DNA of 16,532 nucleotides from Planctomycetaceae bacterium UBA2972. GTDB taxonomy: Bacteria; Planctomycetota; Planctomycetia; Pirellulales; Pirellulaceae. Position numbers and translations under genes: made by a program. The notes below the pieces were generated by a model, which saw only the letters and a program-made list of their open reading frames with translations, was not told the DNA's origin and did no database searches. Every line of letters starts with the position of its first letter. The first letter of the stretch is position 1. The stretch is taken from contig DEAW01000055.1 of the NCBI GenBank assembly GCA_002348315.1, positions 1-16,532 on the forward strand, read 5' to 3'. Positions 8,366 to 15,947 of this stretch are shown in pieces.

Positions 8366-9850
8366 TTATGCCAGAAGCTCTTTGACGAGGTGACCATGAA
8401 CGTCCGTTAAGCGTCGGTCAATTCCATTGTTACGAACGGTCAGTCGTTTATGATCAATGCCGAGCAGATGCAGCATCGTTGCATGGATATCATAAACCTG
8501 CGTCGGGTTATCTCGATCCAACGGCTTAAAGCCCCACTGATCGGATTCGCCTGCGGTGACACCGCCCTGGATACCACCACCGCATAACCAATTCGTGAAG
8601 ACAAACGGATTGTGATCCCGTCCTTTACTTCCCTGACTACTTGGCATGCGACCAAACTCGGTAGTCCAAAGAATCAAAGTGTCCTTTAACATGTCCCGCT
8701 GCTTGAGATCTTTAATAAGCGCCGCCGTACCGATCGCCATTCCCTCGGCAAGTGGCCCGTGGTCACGTTTTATATCTTCATGACTATCCCAGTTACGTCG
8801 AGGAAACCCATTATCATTTCCGGACCAAATCTGTACGAACCGCACTCCTTTTTCCAGCAACCGCCTAGCAATCAAACACTTACGTCCAAAATACTCGGCT
8901 TCCTCAGGAACATTAATCTCCGGTCCATAGGTTGCGCCTTCATTCTCTAAACCATACATTTTCTTGATGAATGCCGGTTCCTGAGAAATGTCCAGAACTT
9001 CGGGAGCGCTAAGCTGCATTCGCGCCGCCAGTTCATAACTTTCAATTCTAGCTTCCAGTCTGGAATCCCCGGGACGTTCAGCAGCATACCCTTTATTGAT
9101 ACGATTCAGCAGTTGCAAGCCGCTTTGGTCTGCTTGCTTGGTCACATACTTAGCCCGTGCTGTTAGATTTTCGATCGGGTTTTCACGCTGGGGAAAAATT
9201 GTCGTCCCCTGACTGCTGGCTGGTAGAAACGCGGAACCCCAGTTCTTCGGCCCATTGGAAGCAAAACCACGATGATCTGGCAACACGACGAATGTCGGTA
9301 GATTGTCATTTACACTGCCTAACGCGTAACTGATCCAGGATCCCATCCCCGGGAATCCCGGACGCTGGAAGCCGGTTGCCTGTAAATACGTTGCCTGACT
9401 ATGGACGCCGGTTTTCCCCACCAGGTTATGGATGAAGGAAATGTCATCCACGACTTCTCCTAAGGGTGCGACGGCGTCGCTCAGGTGCTTCCCGGATTCA
9501 CCATAGGGTCGAAATTGAAAATAGGACTTCGTCCAGGGGCCGGCTCCATTTTGGAAAAGCTCCACCTTCTCACCGAAATCCGAGGCTTCGCCGTGATGCT
9601 CCTCAAGCCATGGCTTATGATCCCACAGATCTAAATGACTAGCTGCTCCAGCCATAAATAACTGAATCACTCGCTTTGCTTTAGGAGGATGATGAAGCAC
9701 GCCGCCAAGAACACCGGATCTGGCCGATACTTCCAATGGGTCGGCCCCCAGCATGCTCGCTAATGCGATTCCCCCAAGGCCTCCGCCGGAATTCCATAAG
9801 AATTCACGACGCGACGGCTTGGCTGGGTAGTTTGTTTGCTGATCAGTCAT
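8366..9850 (-). CDS. DUF1501 Tat-exported protein (alkaline-phosphatase/sulfatase-like fold)
   Basis: A 494-residue protein with a twin-arginine signal (SRREFLWNSGGGLGGIALA, from residue 13). DUF1501 belongs to the alkaline-phosphatase-like superfamily. Recognisable segments are FMAGAASHLDLWDHKP (about 65-80), HSQATY (150-155), WDSHEDIKRDHGP (354-366), TTEFGRMP (396-403), GRDHNPF (410-416) and DIHATMLHLLGIDH (454-467). The conserved Asp and His residues could bind metal, but no reaction is established for the family. It starts 15 bases after the stop of the cytochrome c-DUF1549-DUF1553 gene, the standard planctomycete pair, so the two products probably act together outside the cytoplasm. The ribosome binding site is weak (AGAGG about 12 bases upstream), which suits coupling to the upstream gene. 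Confidence 0.92.
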   Translation of the reverse strand: MTDQQTNYPAKPSRREFLWNSGGGLGGIALASMLGADPLEVSARSGVLGGVLHHPPKAKRVIQLFMAGAASHLDLWDHKPWLEEHHGEASDFGEKVELFQNGAGPWTKSYFQFRPYGESGKHLSDAVAPLGEVVDDISFIHNLVGKTGVHSQATYLQATGFQRPGFPGMGSWISYALGSVNDNLPTFVVLPDHRGFASNGPKNWGSAFLPASSQGTTIFPQRENPIENLTARAKYVTKQADQSGLQLLNRINKGYAAERPGDSRLEARIESYELAARMQLSAPEVLDISQEPAFIKKMYGLENEGATYGPEINVPEEAEYFGRKCLIARRLLEKGVRFVQIWSGNDNGFPRRNWDSHEDIKRDHGPLAEGMAIGTAALIKDLKQRDMLKDTLILWTTEFGRMPSSQGSKGRDHNPFVFTNWLCGGGIQGGVTAGESDQWGFKPLDRDNPTQVYDIHATMLHLLGIDHKRLTVRNNGIDRRLTDVHGHLVKELLA

Positions 9851-9865
9851 TCGAAAGGCCCGCCT

Positions 9866-12800
9866 CTAATCCACAAAAACAAATTCATGAAGGTTGTATA
9901 AAACCCGACAGAGGTTTTCGAGCCCGTGCTGTTCTGCATAATCCACCATCTGAGTTGCCTCATCGGCCGTGGGCGACCTACCGGTCAGCCGATAGAACGC
10001 CGTTTCCAATCGTTCCCGGTCGGTTGTATCAATCGCCTTCAGATTCATGGCAAAGTGTTCTGCCATCGCCAGATTGAATTTATTATTCAGCAACGCCAGA
10101 GCCTGAATTGACGTCAATGTCTCGACTCGCTGAGGTGTGCTCTTCGATGAATCAGCACAATCGAGAATGGTCATAAACGGATCCGGTTGACTGCGAGCAA
10201 TAAATCGATAAACGCTGCGTCGATGACTCTTCACATCATTCGGATCATGGAGATGATATTCATAGTGCGGCGAATGCTGAGGATGTTCAAGCTTAAACAG
10301 ATAGTAGCCCGGCCCACCCATTTGATTATTCATCCGACCGCTCACCTGCAGGATCGAATCGCGAATCTCTTCAGCCGAAAGCTTGCGACGGTTCATCCGC
10401 CAGAGAAATTGATTGCTGCTGTCGATTTCACTGTTCGCATCGTGATACGAAGAAGACTGACGATACGTTGAACTCAGGAGAATCAAACGATGCAATTGTT
10501 TGAACGACTGGCCCTGATCCCGAAATTCCATTGCCAGCCAGTCCAGTAATTCCGGATGCGTGGGCAACTGACCCATGCGACCTAAATCGTTGGGTGTCGT
10601 GACGATACCCTGACCAAAATGATATTGCCAAATCCTATTCACGATACTCCGCCACGTTAGTGGTTGGTCCGGTCGCACCACCCATTCGGCAAACGCCACT
10701 CGCCGCTGACCTTCCGTGTGTTGTTTCGTTAACTCAAAAACTCCATCATTCACCAATAGAGGGATCGTGCCCGGCTGCGTTGCCTGTCGTGGCTGCTGAA
10801 TATCTCCCCGGTGCAGGACATTGATGGTTCGGGGCTTGCCCATTGTAGGTTTGAAATTACTCCGCGGCGTGAAGTCGGTTGCGGCGGCAAAGACCATTCT
10901 TCCCTTTGGCAACCCGTTCATTTCGTTAGTCAATGATTCTTTCTTGGCGGCTAATTCCTGAGAGCGTTGTCTACGCTCGGGTGTGACTGCTTTGGCTCGT
11001 AGTTGTTCAGCCGCTACGACCTTTGCTGCCCATTGCTGTGTTTTAGCGATATCTTTCGGAGTCGGCCACAAACCATCGGTTAGGTTCTTCCGAGCCCAGC
11101 GAACAGGTGCCTGAATCGAAGACGAAGAGGTTACCATCTTCTTATGAGCTACGTTGGTGCCATCGGCTGTTAAGGCCTCAAGTTCAGACATCGCAAACAT
11201 CGGTGTACCATTTCGGTCATATAGCTTTGTCGCGGTAAGCCGTACAAAACGGCCGGTCACTTTTTTGATTGCCGAGTAATACGCGATTCCAATATTCGGG
11301 TAGTCCGCGTTAGTTTCGTCGGCAACCAGTGTGGAGGTTTTGAAATTCGGGTCGTCAGAAACTTCGAGCTTAAATCGAACCGGAAATCCGAAGCCATTTC
11401 CAATCCCACCGAAATCATCACTACAGGGGTGTAGTCGTACTTCCGTCAGATCAACGGAATTGCCCAGATCAACCTGTGCCCACTGGGCATCGCTCGTTGT
11501 CTTTTGCATGTTGGTATGAAACCCATAAGCATCATCCCGTTGATCGAGTGCCGCAAAGGACTTGAGTTTGTCAGCATCTGCAATGGCGTCTGTATAGGCA
11601 GGCCCTACCTCCTGCTCGATTTCCTTTTGCAAAGCCGCTATCAACCCGGACGTCGTCTCGATTTCCTGTTCGAGTTCTTTTCTGTGAGCAATCACGGCCG
11701 GGTCGACGCCATACGGTCGATCGGCTTTATCCACTGCTGCGAAGACCGATTGCAAATTGTAGTAATGTTGCTGAGTAACAGCATCAAATTTGTGGTTATG
11801 GCAACGGGCACACTGAACGGTCGTACTGACGAACGTATTCATAGCGTTTGTAACCATTTCATCGCGATCTATGTACCGTGCGATGCGACCATCAATCTTC
11901 GTCTCGGGAACTTCCACATGACCGATGAAATCCCACGGTCCGGCAGCAATAAACCCGAGTCCCAGGATGCCATCTTCGGTGTCCGGATAGAATTGGTCAC
12001 CCGCTAGCTGCTCCCGGACAAATCGGGCATACGGCTTATCCCGGTTGAAGCTGCGAATGACATAATCCCGATACGGCCAGGCATTCGGTCGCAGTTTATC
12101 TTTGTCGTAACCTGCTGTGTCCGCATATTTAACAATGTCGAGCCAGTGACGCGCCCAACGTTCACCGTACGCCGGTGATGCTAATAACTTGTCAACTAAT
12201 TTCTCATAAGCAAGTGGGTCTGCATCTGCTGTAAATCGCTCGACCTGATCTGGCGGCGGCGGCAACCCTAATAGATCGTAGTAAATCCGTCGTATGAGTA
12301 CTCGCCGATCGGCTGGCTGAGCGGGGGTCAGGTTCTTCTCCAACAACTTATTGAGTACAAAGGCATCGATTGCATTTTCGATTCCAAAGTACTCAGCAAA
12401 TGGATTTTGTGGAGTCGGAACCATTTGCTTCACCAGCGGATTCCAGGACCACCAATCCGTGCTGGTAATCGCCGGCTCCCGGATGACAAAGCCAGCGGGC
12501 CAGACGGCACCACCTGCGATCCACTTTTCAATAATCTGCACTTCGGCAACCGATAGCGGCTCACTGTCTTTAGGCATTGTCGGTGGCTCATCGCCCTCAG
12601 GTTTCAATACCGTAAGCAAATGACTGGCAGCCGGATCGCCCGGCTCGACAAAGCCTGAGTCGAGGACTTCAGCCTTTGTTTGTAACGCAAATTCACCCTT
12701 ATGATCATCCGAGTTATGGCAAGTAAAACAATGCTGCTGCAGAATCGGCACAACATCCTTTTCAAACGAAACTTGCTGTACAGAATTTGCTGAAGTTTGT

Positions 12801-12871
12801 TGCGAAGTTAGGGCAACAATGATCAATGTTAGAAGGGGCAAACTACGGGAAATGCTCATAATATCAAGCAT
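9866..12871 (-). CDS. Planctomycete cytochrome c-DUF1549-discoidin-DUF1553 protein
   Basis: A 1001-residue secreted protein. A Sec signal (hydrophobic core SLPLLTLIIVALTS) is followed by a PSCyt1 heme domain: CFTCH at 48-52 and a likely axial Met at about 99. DUF1549 (about 165-380) holds motifs DLLGLPPPP and YGERWARHWLDIVKYADT, and a second heme motif CARCH (354-358) in the usual CHNHKFD setting. A helical, probably coiled-coil stretch (about 393-425) leads to an F5/8 type C (discoidin)-like segment (about 445-566: AQWAQVDLGN, FGFPVRFKLEVSDD, GRFVRLTATKLYD). DUF1553 (about 720-980) ends the protein, with FAEWVVRPDQPLTWRSIVNR and LSAEEIRDSIL. ATG at 12871 or 12859 could both serve; neither has a strong ribosome binding site. 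The function is unknown; it probably works with the adjacent DUF1501 protein. Confidence 0.9.
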   Translation of the reverse strand: MLDIMSISRSLPLLTLIIVALTSQQTSANSVQQVSFEKDVVPILQQHCFTCHNSDDHKGEFALQTKAEVLDSGFVEPGDPAASHLLTVLKPEGDEPPTMPKDSEPLSVAEVQIIEKWIAGGAVWPAGFVIREPAITSTDWWSWNPLVKQMVPTPQNPFAEYFGIENAIDAFVLNKLLEKNLTPAQPADRRVLIRRIYYDLLGLPPPPDQVERFTADADPLAYEKLVDKLLASPAYGERWARHWLDIVKYADTAGYDKDKLRPNAWPYRDYVIRSFNRDKPYARFVREQLAGDQFYPDTEDGILGLGFIAAGPWDFIGHVEVPETKIDGRIARYIDRDEMVTNAMNTFVSTTVQCARCHNHKFDAVTQQHYYNLQSVFAAVDKADRPYGVDPAVIAHRKELEQEIETTSGLIAALQKEIEQEVGPAYTDAIADADKLKSFAALDQRDDAYGFHTNMQKTTSDAQWAQVDLGNSVDLTEVRLHPCSDDFGGIGNGFGFPVRFKLEVSDDPNFKTSTLVADETNADYPNIGIAYYSAIKKVTGRFVRLTATKLYDRNGTPMFAMSELEALTADGTNVAHKKMVTSSSSIQAPVRWARKNLTDGLWPTPKDIAKTQQWAAKVVAAEQLRAKAVTPERRQRSQELAAKKESLTNEMNGLPKGRMVFAAATDFTPRSNFKPTMGKPRTINVLHRGDIQQPRQATQPGTIPLLVNDGVFELTKQHTEGQRRVAFAEWVVRPDQPLTWRSIVNRIWQYHFGQGIVTTPNDLGRMGQLPTHPELLDWLAMEFRDQGQSFKQLHRLILLSSTYRQSSSYHDANSEIDSSNQFLWRMNRRKLSAEEIRDSILQVSGRMNNQMGGPGYYLFKLEHPQHSPHYEYHLHDPNDVKSHRRSVYRFIARSQPDPFMTILDCADSSKSTPQRVETLTSIQALALLNNKFNLAMAEHFAMNLKAIDTTDRERLETAFYRLTGRSPTADEATQMVDYAEQHGLENLCRVLYNLHEFVFVD

Positions 12872-12889
12872 ACCACACGCTTGGAGTTT

Positions 12890-14263
12890 TTAAACGTGCT
12901 CCGATGCTTCGTTGCTCAATTCGAGCTCTTCAAGTCGAGTCACATCTTCTCGCTTCACCAGCAGTAACAACAGAGGAACGCACATGTTCAGGATTCCCAT
13001 CGCTGTAAAGGTATGCACCTGCCCGAAAATATCTTCCGAAAGGCCGGCAAATTTATTGCCGACAACATGACCCACGTTGGACATCGTCATATAGATTGTG
13101 AACATCGTGGCACTCGATTTTGTCCACGACAGCGCCATGGATTCTGCCAGATAATTCACAACAAAGGCGGCCAAAAAGATCTTATATCCAACCGTGTACG
13201 CCCAAACGATATGGTTATCCCAATACCCGTCCGCCGCCCATGACGTCGGCAGGGAATTGCCCCAGTAGGGCTCACTGAAAGCAAACAGAATTGACATTAA
13301 ACCATAACCACCCATGCCAATGGTCATCATTTTCTTGCGACCAAATCTGTCTCCCAGAAATCCACAGAGAATAGCAGCAATCGCCTCTGGTACTCCCGCA
13401 TAGCCCATGACGTGGCTTGTATGCGTGGCACTCCAGCCTATCCGTTGATTACAAACAGTCTTTAAGACTGTTTCCATCACTCCCCAGCCAATCAGACTTA
13501 TCAGCACCATCGTGACAAAAGCGAACGTCGTTCGCAGAGAAAATCCGCGAACCACATCCTGAACAATGGAAACAACCGATCGATGCTTCGACCTGGGTTC
13601 GTCCGACGTGGTATCTTCTTTAAACTTACTCCAGGGAAATCGCTTATCGCCACGGCGTTCCAGCAAAAACAGAGGCACGAGCATGATCGCCAGCAAAATC
13701 CAGATTTGAACCATGACAGCGCCGCGGATACCATAGTCGTTCATGATCGTTGCCAGGATCGCGGCTCCGCCGGACGTGCCGATTAGCTTGCTGGCCCACA
13801 TCGCGCCATTCACCGAACCCTGTTCGGATTCGGGCAGAATGTCCACGGCCAGTGCGTCCGAAACAACATCCTGCAAAACGGCAAATACATTGTGTGCAAA
13901 GAAAACCCAGAGCAAGTAGTCGGCGGATTTCTCGATATCCATATTTTCGCCGACCAGATATGGCTCAATGATATAAATTCCAATCATCGTGACGGCCATG
14001 ATGGCCTGAGCAATCACGATCCACGGTCTGCGACGTCCGTAGCCTATAAATTGAAACGAATCGATCACGGGTGCCCAAATGATTTTGAACGTCCAGGGCA
14101 ATAACGCGACCGCTGTAAGCGTACCGACACGATCTGTACTCAACCCCTGACTGGACAAATAGTTGGCCAGCGTAATAGTCATAAAACCGTACGGTACGCC
14201 CTGTGCGAAATACAAAACACAAAGCGTGACAATACGTTGCAGTCGACTGTCGGCTAATGCCAT
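12890..14263 (-). CDS. MFS transporter, PAT/AmpG-like
   Basis: A 457-residue polytopic membrane protein of the major facilitator superfamily, with about 12 hydrophobic segments. The first segments (YFAQGVPYGFMTITLANYLS, TAVALLPWTFKIIWAPVIDS, GRRRPWIVIAQ) match the pattern of the peptide/acetyl-CoA/muropeptide transporter branch that includes AmpG. A charged cytoplasmic loop (about residues 205-230) divides the two halves. The ATG at 14263 has a strong AGAGGA 7 bases upstream, and that site overlaps the TAG of the SMP-30-like gene, so translation is likely coupled. Its place in the cluster suggests uptake of a sugar product released outside, but the substrate is unknown. AmpG-like similarity alone does not prove muropeptide transport. 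Confidence 0.85.
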   Translation of the reverse strand: MALADSRLQRIVTLCVLYFAQGVPYGFMTITLANYLSSQGLSTDRVGTLTAVALLPWTFKIIWAPVIDSFQFIGYGRRRPWIVIAQAIMAVTMIGIYIIEPYLVGENMDIEKSADYLLWVFFAHNVFAVLQDVVSDALAVDILPESEQGSVNGAMWASKLIGTSGGAAILATIMNDYGIRGAVMVQIWILLAIMLVPLFLLERRGDKRFPWSKFKEDTTSDEPRSKHRSVVSIVQDVVRGFSLRTTFAFVTMVLISLIGWGVMETVLKTVCNQRIGWSATHTSHVMGYAGVPEAIAAILCGFLGDRFGRKKMMTIGMGGYGLMSILFAFSEPYWGNSLPTSWAADGYWDNHIVWAYTVGYKIFLAAFVVNYLAESMALSWTKSSATMFTIYMTMSNVGHVVGNKFAGLSEDIFGQVHTFTAMGILNMCVPLLLLLVKREDVTRLEELELSNEASEHV

Positions 14264-14274
14264 AAGTAAATCCT

Positions 14275-15270
14275 CTAGCGGATAGGTTTACCTGGTATCC
14301 GCGTGGGGATTTCCAGCAGTTTTGTGCCACAGGTGACAAATAGCGTTTTTCGGTTCTTGCCACCAAAGGTGCAGTTCGTAATCGTATCTTCCGGAGTCTC
14401 ACGAAAGGCAAGAATTTTACCCTTGGGCGAAATGACATGGATTCCCGGTTTGGTATCCAATGTCTCGCTGGTTTTACGCGTAGCGTGTAGTCCGGCTGCG
14501 ACGTAGAGATTTCCTTTGGCATCAATTGCCATCCCATCTCCACTGCGGCCCGGATAAAAGTCGATCATAATCTTTTCGTTGATTAGCTTACCATCGGCTG
14601 TAATGTCATAACTACGAATATCACGATGATGCTCAGCATCGGGATGCGCTTCGATTAAAAAGAGTCGCTTGCCATCGGGTGACGTCACCAGCCCATTGGG
14701 CATATGTATTTCCGGCCATGTCAGCACCTGATAGAGCGTGCCGTCCGGATCTAATCGGTAAACCGCGTTAACATTCCCCTGCGTGGGATCATCCACTCCA
14801 GGGCGGGACGAAAAGAAACATCTCTGTTTGAAATCGAAGCAAAGGTCGTTCGGCGCGGCAAGCGGGAAACCGTTGAACTTGTCCGCCATCACTGTGATCT
14901 TGCCCGTCTTCCAGTCAGTCCGAGTCACCCGTCCGGCCCCACCTTCACAGGCCCAGAGATTACCTTGGGGATCAAAGTGCATCCCATTAGCTTTGTTACT
15001 ATTCTCACGGTAAACCGACAACTGCCGACCGTCCCACTTCAGAATCTTCTCTGCGTGGACATTCGTGAAGTAGAGTGCGTTATTTCCCCAGGCCGGCCCT
15101 TCGGTAAATACCTTACTGTCTTCGACGACTGCAAGCTCCTTCACCTTCCCCAAAAATTTGTCTGTGGCCAGATTGCTATAATCCGCAGTCTGACCTACTC
15201 GAGGAGTTACGATCAGAGCGGATGCTGCAGCGATTCGCTTAAGTGCCTGCCGGCGAGTTGCTGTTTCCAT
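14275..15270 (-). CDS. Tat-exported SMP-30/gluconolactonase/LRE-like beta-propeller
   Basis: A 331-residue protein of the SMP-30/gluconolactonase family (six-bladed beta-propeller, metal-dependent lactonase). Expected metal ligands are visible: Glu57 (FTEGPAW), Asn192 (MPNGLVTSPDG) and Asp245 (GDGMAIDAKGNLYVA), with Asn141 (APNDLCFD) as a likely substrate or metal contact. The N-terminus METATRRQALKRIAAASALI is a Tat signal, so the enzyme acts outside the cytoplasm. ATG at 15270 is preferred: AGGAA lies 10 bases upstream and a TATAAT box at 15311-15316 fits. A TTG in frame at 15297 has no ribosome binding site. It is the first gene of the cluster and is followed by the MFS gene after 11 bases. 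A sugar-lactone hydrolase role is likely; the exact lactone is unknown. Confidence 0.88.
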   Translation of the reverse strand: METATRRQALKRIAAASALIVTPRVGQTADYSNLATDKFLGKVKELAVVEDSKVFTEGPAWGNNALYFTNVHAEKILKWDGRQLSVYRENSNKANGMHFDPQGNLWACEGGAGRVTRTDWKTGKITVMADKFNGFPLAAPNDLCFDFKQRCFFSSRPGVDDPTQGNVNAVYRLDPDGTLYQVLTWPEIHMPNGLVTSPDGKRLFLIEAHPDAEHHRDIRSYDITADGKLINEKIMIDFYPGRSGDGMAIDAKGNLYVAAGLHATRKTSETLDTKPGIHVISPKGKILAFRETPEDTITNCTFGGKNRKTLFVTCGTKLLEIPTRIPGKPIR

Positions 15271-15310
15271 GGTGCTGGGATTCCTAAACAATGCCAATAT
15301 AACTACTCGG

Positions 15311-15316
15311 ATTATA
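15311..15316 (-). promoter_or_regulatory. Perfect TATAAT -10 box, candidate promoter of the main cluster
   Basis: The minus strand reads TATAAT here, about 40 bases before the ATG of the SMP-30-like gene and just downstream of the terminator closing the subunit c gene. Transcription would start near 15304 and give a leader of about 30 bases. No good -35 box is found at 16-18 bases spacing (GCGTGG-like sequence), so an activator may be needed or the match may be chance. Confidence 0.4.
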
Positions 15317-15341
15317 GAGGAGATAAAACATCACCACGCAT

Positions 15342-15375
15342 AAAAAAACAGCTCGTGAGTTCACGAACTGTTTTT
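15342..15375 (-). terminator. Intrinsic terminator of the ATP synthase subunit c gene
   Basis: An 11-bp stem pairs 15347-15357 with 15362-15372, with one G-U wobble and a 4-base loop. On the minus strand it is followed by seven T residues (15348-15342). It begins about 20 bases after the subunit c stop codon. The flanking A and T runs make it nearly symmetric, so it could also work on the plus strand. Confidence 0.85.
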
Positions 15376-15394
15376 AGGTTTATTGCATTGCAAC

Positions 15395-15700
15395 CTATGC
15401 ACCAGGCCAAGGATTTTGACCGTTACAGATAACAAGTGCGAAGAAGGTAAAACCTTCAATCAGAGCAGCTGCGATAATCATCGCAATCTGAATCTGAGCG
15501 GCTCGTTCTGGCTGGCGTGCCATGCTTTCAAAAGCAGCAGCAGCAAGTTTACCGATACCGGCAGCAGCACCAATGGTTACAAGGCCTGCACCAAAAGCAC
15601 CTGAGAAGCTGATAGAGCTTCCATCCTGTGCCAATGCTGGCGTGGCCATAATGAGCAGAGCACCCAGGCTCCACATAGCTAGTTTAGCTAATTTGTTCAC
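15395..15700 (-). CDS. atpE: F-type ATP synthase subunit c (proteolipid), GTG start
   Basis: A 101-residue two-helix proteolipid of the membrane ion-driven rotor. Helix 1 carries the glycine-rich pattern GAFGAGLVTIGAAAGIG (about 34-50), the polar loop has the conserved ARQPE (61-65), and helix 2 has the ion-binding Glu82 in ALIEGFTFFALV. No Gln is seen at the helix 1 sodium-site position, so proton coupling is more likely (inference). The start is GTG at 15700, with AGGAG 8 bases upstream. The first 25 residues (MNKLAKLAMW to PALAQ) look like a cleavable signal peptide, making it longer than the usual 70-80 residues. The open frame runs upstream to 15832, but that part has no ribosome binding site and is poor in family features. 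No other atp gene flanks it; it has its own terminator. Confidence 0.93.
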   Translation of the reverse strand: MNKLAKLAMWSLGALLIMATPALAQDGSSISFSGAFGAGLVTIGAAAGIGKLAAAAFESMARQPERAAQIQIAMIIAAALIEGFTFFALVICNGQNPWPGA

Positions 15701-15728
15701 GGAATTATCTCCTACATTTCTAACGTCT

Positions 15729-15821
15729 AGACGTAACTCAAAATTGCGGCGGATCAGGCCACGAGTCACTTTTACGAATATTCTTGTTTTCTTTTCGACC
15801 AAAGAATCGAGAGACGTAACT
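15729..15821. repeat. Direct repeat AGACGTAACT in the subunit c leader
   Basis: The 10-base sequence AGACGTAACT occurs at 15729-15738 and again at 15812-15821, 83 bases apart (about eight helical turns). The first copy overlaps a perfect 12-base palindrome, ACGTCTAGACGT (15723-15734). Both copies lie between the candidate promoter and the start of the subunit c gene. They could be regulator sites; chance cannot be excluded. Confidence 0.4.
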
Positions 15822-15858
15822 ATCTCTTGCAACCCTCTATTTACCAGTCGAAACCACT

Positions 15859-15887
15859 AGGCTAATGCGACAATTGGTAAGCGTCAA
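15859..15887 (-). promoter_or_regulatory. Candidate promoter of the subunit c gene
   Basis: On the minus strand TTGACG (15882-15887) lies 17 bases before TAGCCT (15859-15864). The -35 box matches five of six consensus bases, the -10 box about three. The implied leader is about 150 bases, long enough to hold the direct repeat and palindrome seen downstream. The rest of the 247-base gap holds no gene that I can recognise. Confidence 0.35.
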
Positions 15888-15947
15888 CCTTCCGCAATTA
15901 GATAATCTGTCAGATTTGTTAAAAACTATCAAAATCGCCTGTTTTGG

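Noticed and set aside
11504..12007. 167-codon plus-strand open frame
   Set aside because: It lies antisense to the DUF1549 and coiled-coil part of the large cytochrome gene and resembles no protein family.
13965..14543. 192-codon minus-strand open frame spanning the MFS/SMP-30 junction
   Set aside because: It is an out-of-frame shadow of two well-supported genes, and its product is rich in Arg and Ser without motifs.
15701..15832. N-terminal extension of the subunit c frame
   Set aside because: It would put 44 charged residues before the signal-like segment; the GTG at 15700 has a strong ribosome binding site and matches the family start.
15921..15946. Possible terminator after the ABC permease (CAAAA/TTTTG stem, then five T)
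   Set aside because: The stem is only 5 bp, almost all A-T, with a gap before the T-run; too weak to call.
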